From the NCBI RefSeq assembly GCF_000876015.1, contig NZ_BBQM01000012.1, positions 248,001 to 312,000 of the forward strand: 64,000 nucleotides of DNA, read 5' to 3'. Source of the stretch: Cupriavidus basilensis. GTDB lineage: Bacteria; Pseudomonadota; Gammaproteobacteria; Burkholderiales; Burkholderiaceae. Under the pieces are notes generated by a model. The model ran no database searches and was not told where the DNA came from. It saw only the letters and a program-made list of their open reading frames with translations. The translations under genes and the position numbers were made by a program. This document shows, one piece after another, positions 63,673-64,000 of this stretch; position 1 is the first letter of the stretch, and each line of letters starts with the position of its first letter.

Positions 63673-64000
63673 ATGAAATCGAAGCAAGGCAAGGCAACTT
63701 TCCCAGCTTTCCTGATGGCAATGGCCACCGCGGCCGCCGTGTTCGGCCTGGGCGCCGGCAGCGCATGGGCGCAGGCCGCGCCGACCCTGGCGGCGGGCAC
63801 GCTCAAGGTCGGCATGCAAGCGACTTATCCGCCATTCGAATACTACGAGGGCGACAAGATCGTCGGCGCCGACGCCGAACTGGCGCGCGCGCTGGCCAAG
63901 CAGCTCGGCGCCGAGGCCAGCTTCGCCGACACGCCGCTGTCGCAGCTCATCCTGGGCCTGAACGCCAGCCGCTACGACATCATCATGTCGGCCATGTACG
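63673..64000 (+). CDS. Amino-acid ABC transporter binding protein (5' end only)
   Basis: 109 codons visible from ATG 63673, cut by the window end. Signal peptide MKSKQGKATFPAFLMAMATA to SAWAQA; mature start LAAGTLKVGMQATYPPFEYY and VGADAELARALAKQLGAEA are typical of SBP_bac_3 proteins for polar amino acids. It is divergent from the HpxZ-like gene. Permease genes probably follow outside the window. Confidence 0.88.
   Translation, partial: MKSKQGKATFPAFLMAMATAAAVFGLGAGSAWAQAAPTLAAGTLKVGMQATYPPFEYYEGDKIVGADAELARALAKQLGAEASFADTPLSQLILGLNASRYDIIMSAMY

Overview
The window is a high-GC, gene-dense chromosomal segment from a beta-proteobacterium, most likely of the order Burkholderiales (Cupriavidus/Ralstonia-like). 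The clues are four Bug-family periplasmic receptors without their TctAB partners, seven LysR regulators, many CoA-transferase and crotonase genes, and LexA boxes of the CTGT-N8-ACAG type. I saw no rRNA, tRNA, IS element, prophage or CRISPR array. The assignment to a genus is an inference.

Layout. Bases 1-7700 hold the tail of a DapC-like aminotransferase and a sulfur/amino-acid locus: a four-domain rhodanese, a Bug receptor, a complete polar amino-acid ABC transporter and a MetC/CGS-family PLP enzyme, the last four overlapping or tightly spaced. 7.7-11.7 kb has an AzgA-type purine permease and a decayed Bug operon, in which an intact Bug gene lies between apparent internally deleted remnants of a crotonase and a CoA-transferase, next to a GntR gene. 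11.8-22 kb is a mosaic of small oxidoreductases (flavin reductase, DUF1348, SDR, RidA, nitronate monooxygenase, double carboxymuconolactone decarboxylase), an MFS exporter and LysR regulators. At 23.1-25.9 kb lie a small unknown protein under two LexA boxes (an SOS gene) and polyphosphate kinase. 26.1-30.1 kb is a Bug / CoA-transferase / enoyl-CoA hydratase / LysR catabolic unit, followed by an MFS / aspartoacylase-like / LysR unit. 34-42 kb has further LysR and AraC regulators with SDRs, a secreted metallo-beta-lactamase-fold hydrolase and small genes.

The largest coherent system runs from 42.3 to 62.6 kb: a PanE-like reductase, a GntR regulator, a second sucCD pair, a ThDP-dependent 2-hydroxyacyl-CoA-lyase-like enzyme, a formyl-CoA transferase (Frc) homologue, a fused ADP-forming acyl-CoA synthetase, a FAH-family hydrolase, an HMG-CoA-lyase-family enzyme, a second CoA-transferase, a crotonase, an acyl-CoA dehydrogenase, an IclR regulator, a Bug receptor, a MmgE/PrpD protein, a second FAH hydrolase and a small His-rich CxxC protein. 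A 16-bp motif (GTATGTrATATATCAA) occurs near-perfectly before the reductase, sucC and lyase genes and more weakly before gntR and the second CoA-transferase, which points to one GntR regulon. I infer a pathway that activates a carboxylic or 2-hydroxy acid as its CoA thioester and cleaves it, possibly recycling formyl-CoA as CoA donor. The substrate is unknown.

The window closes with an HpxZ/AtzH-like protein and the start of another ABC solute-binding protein.
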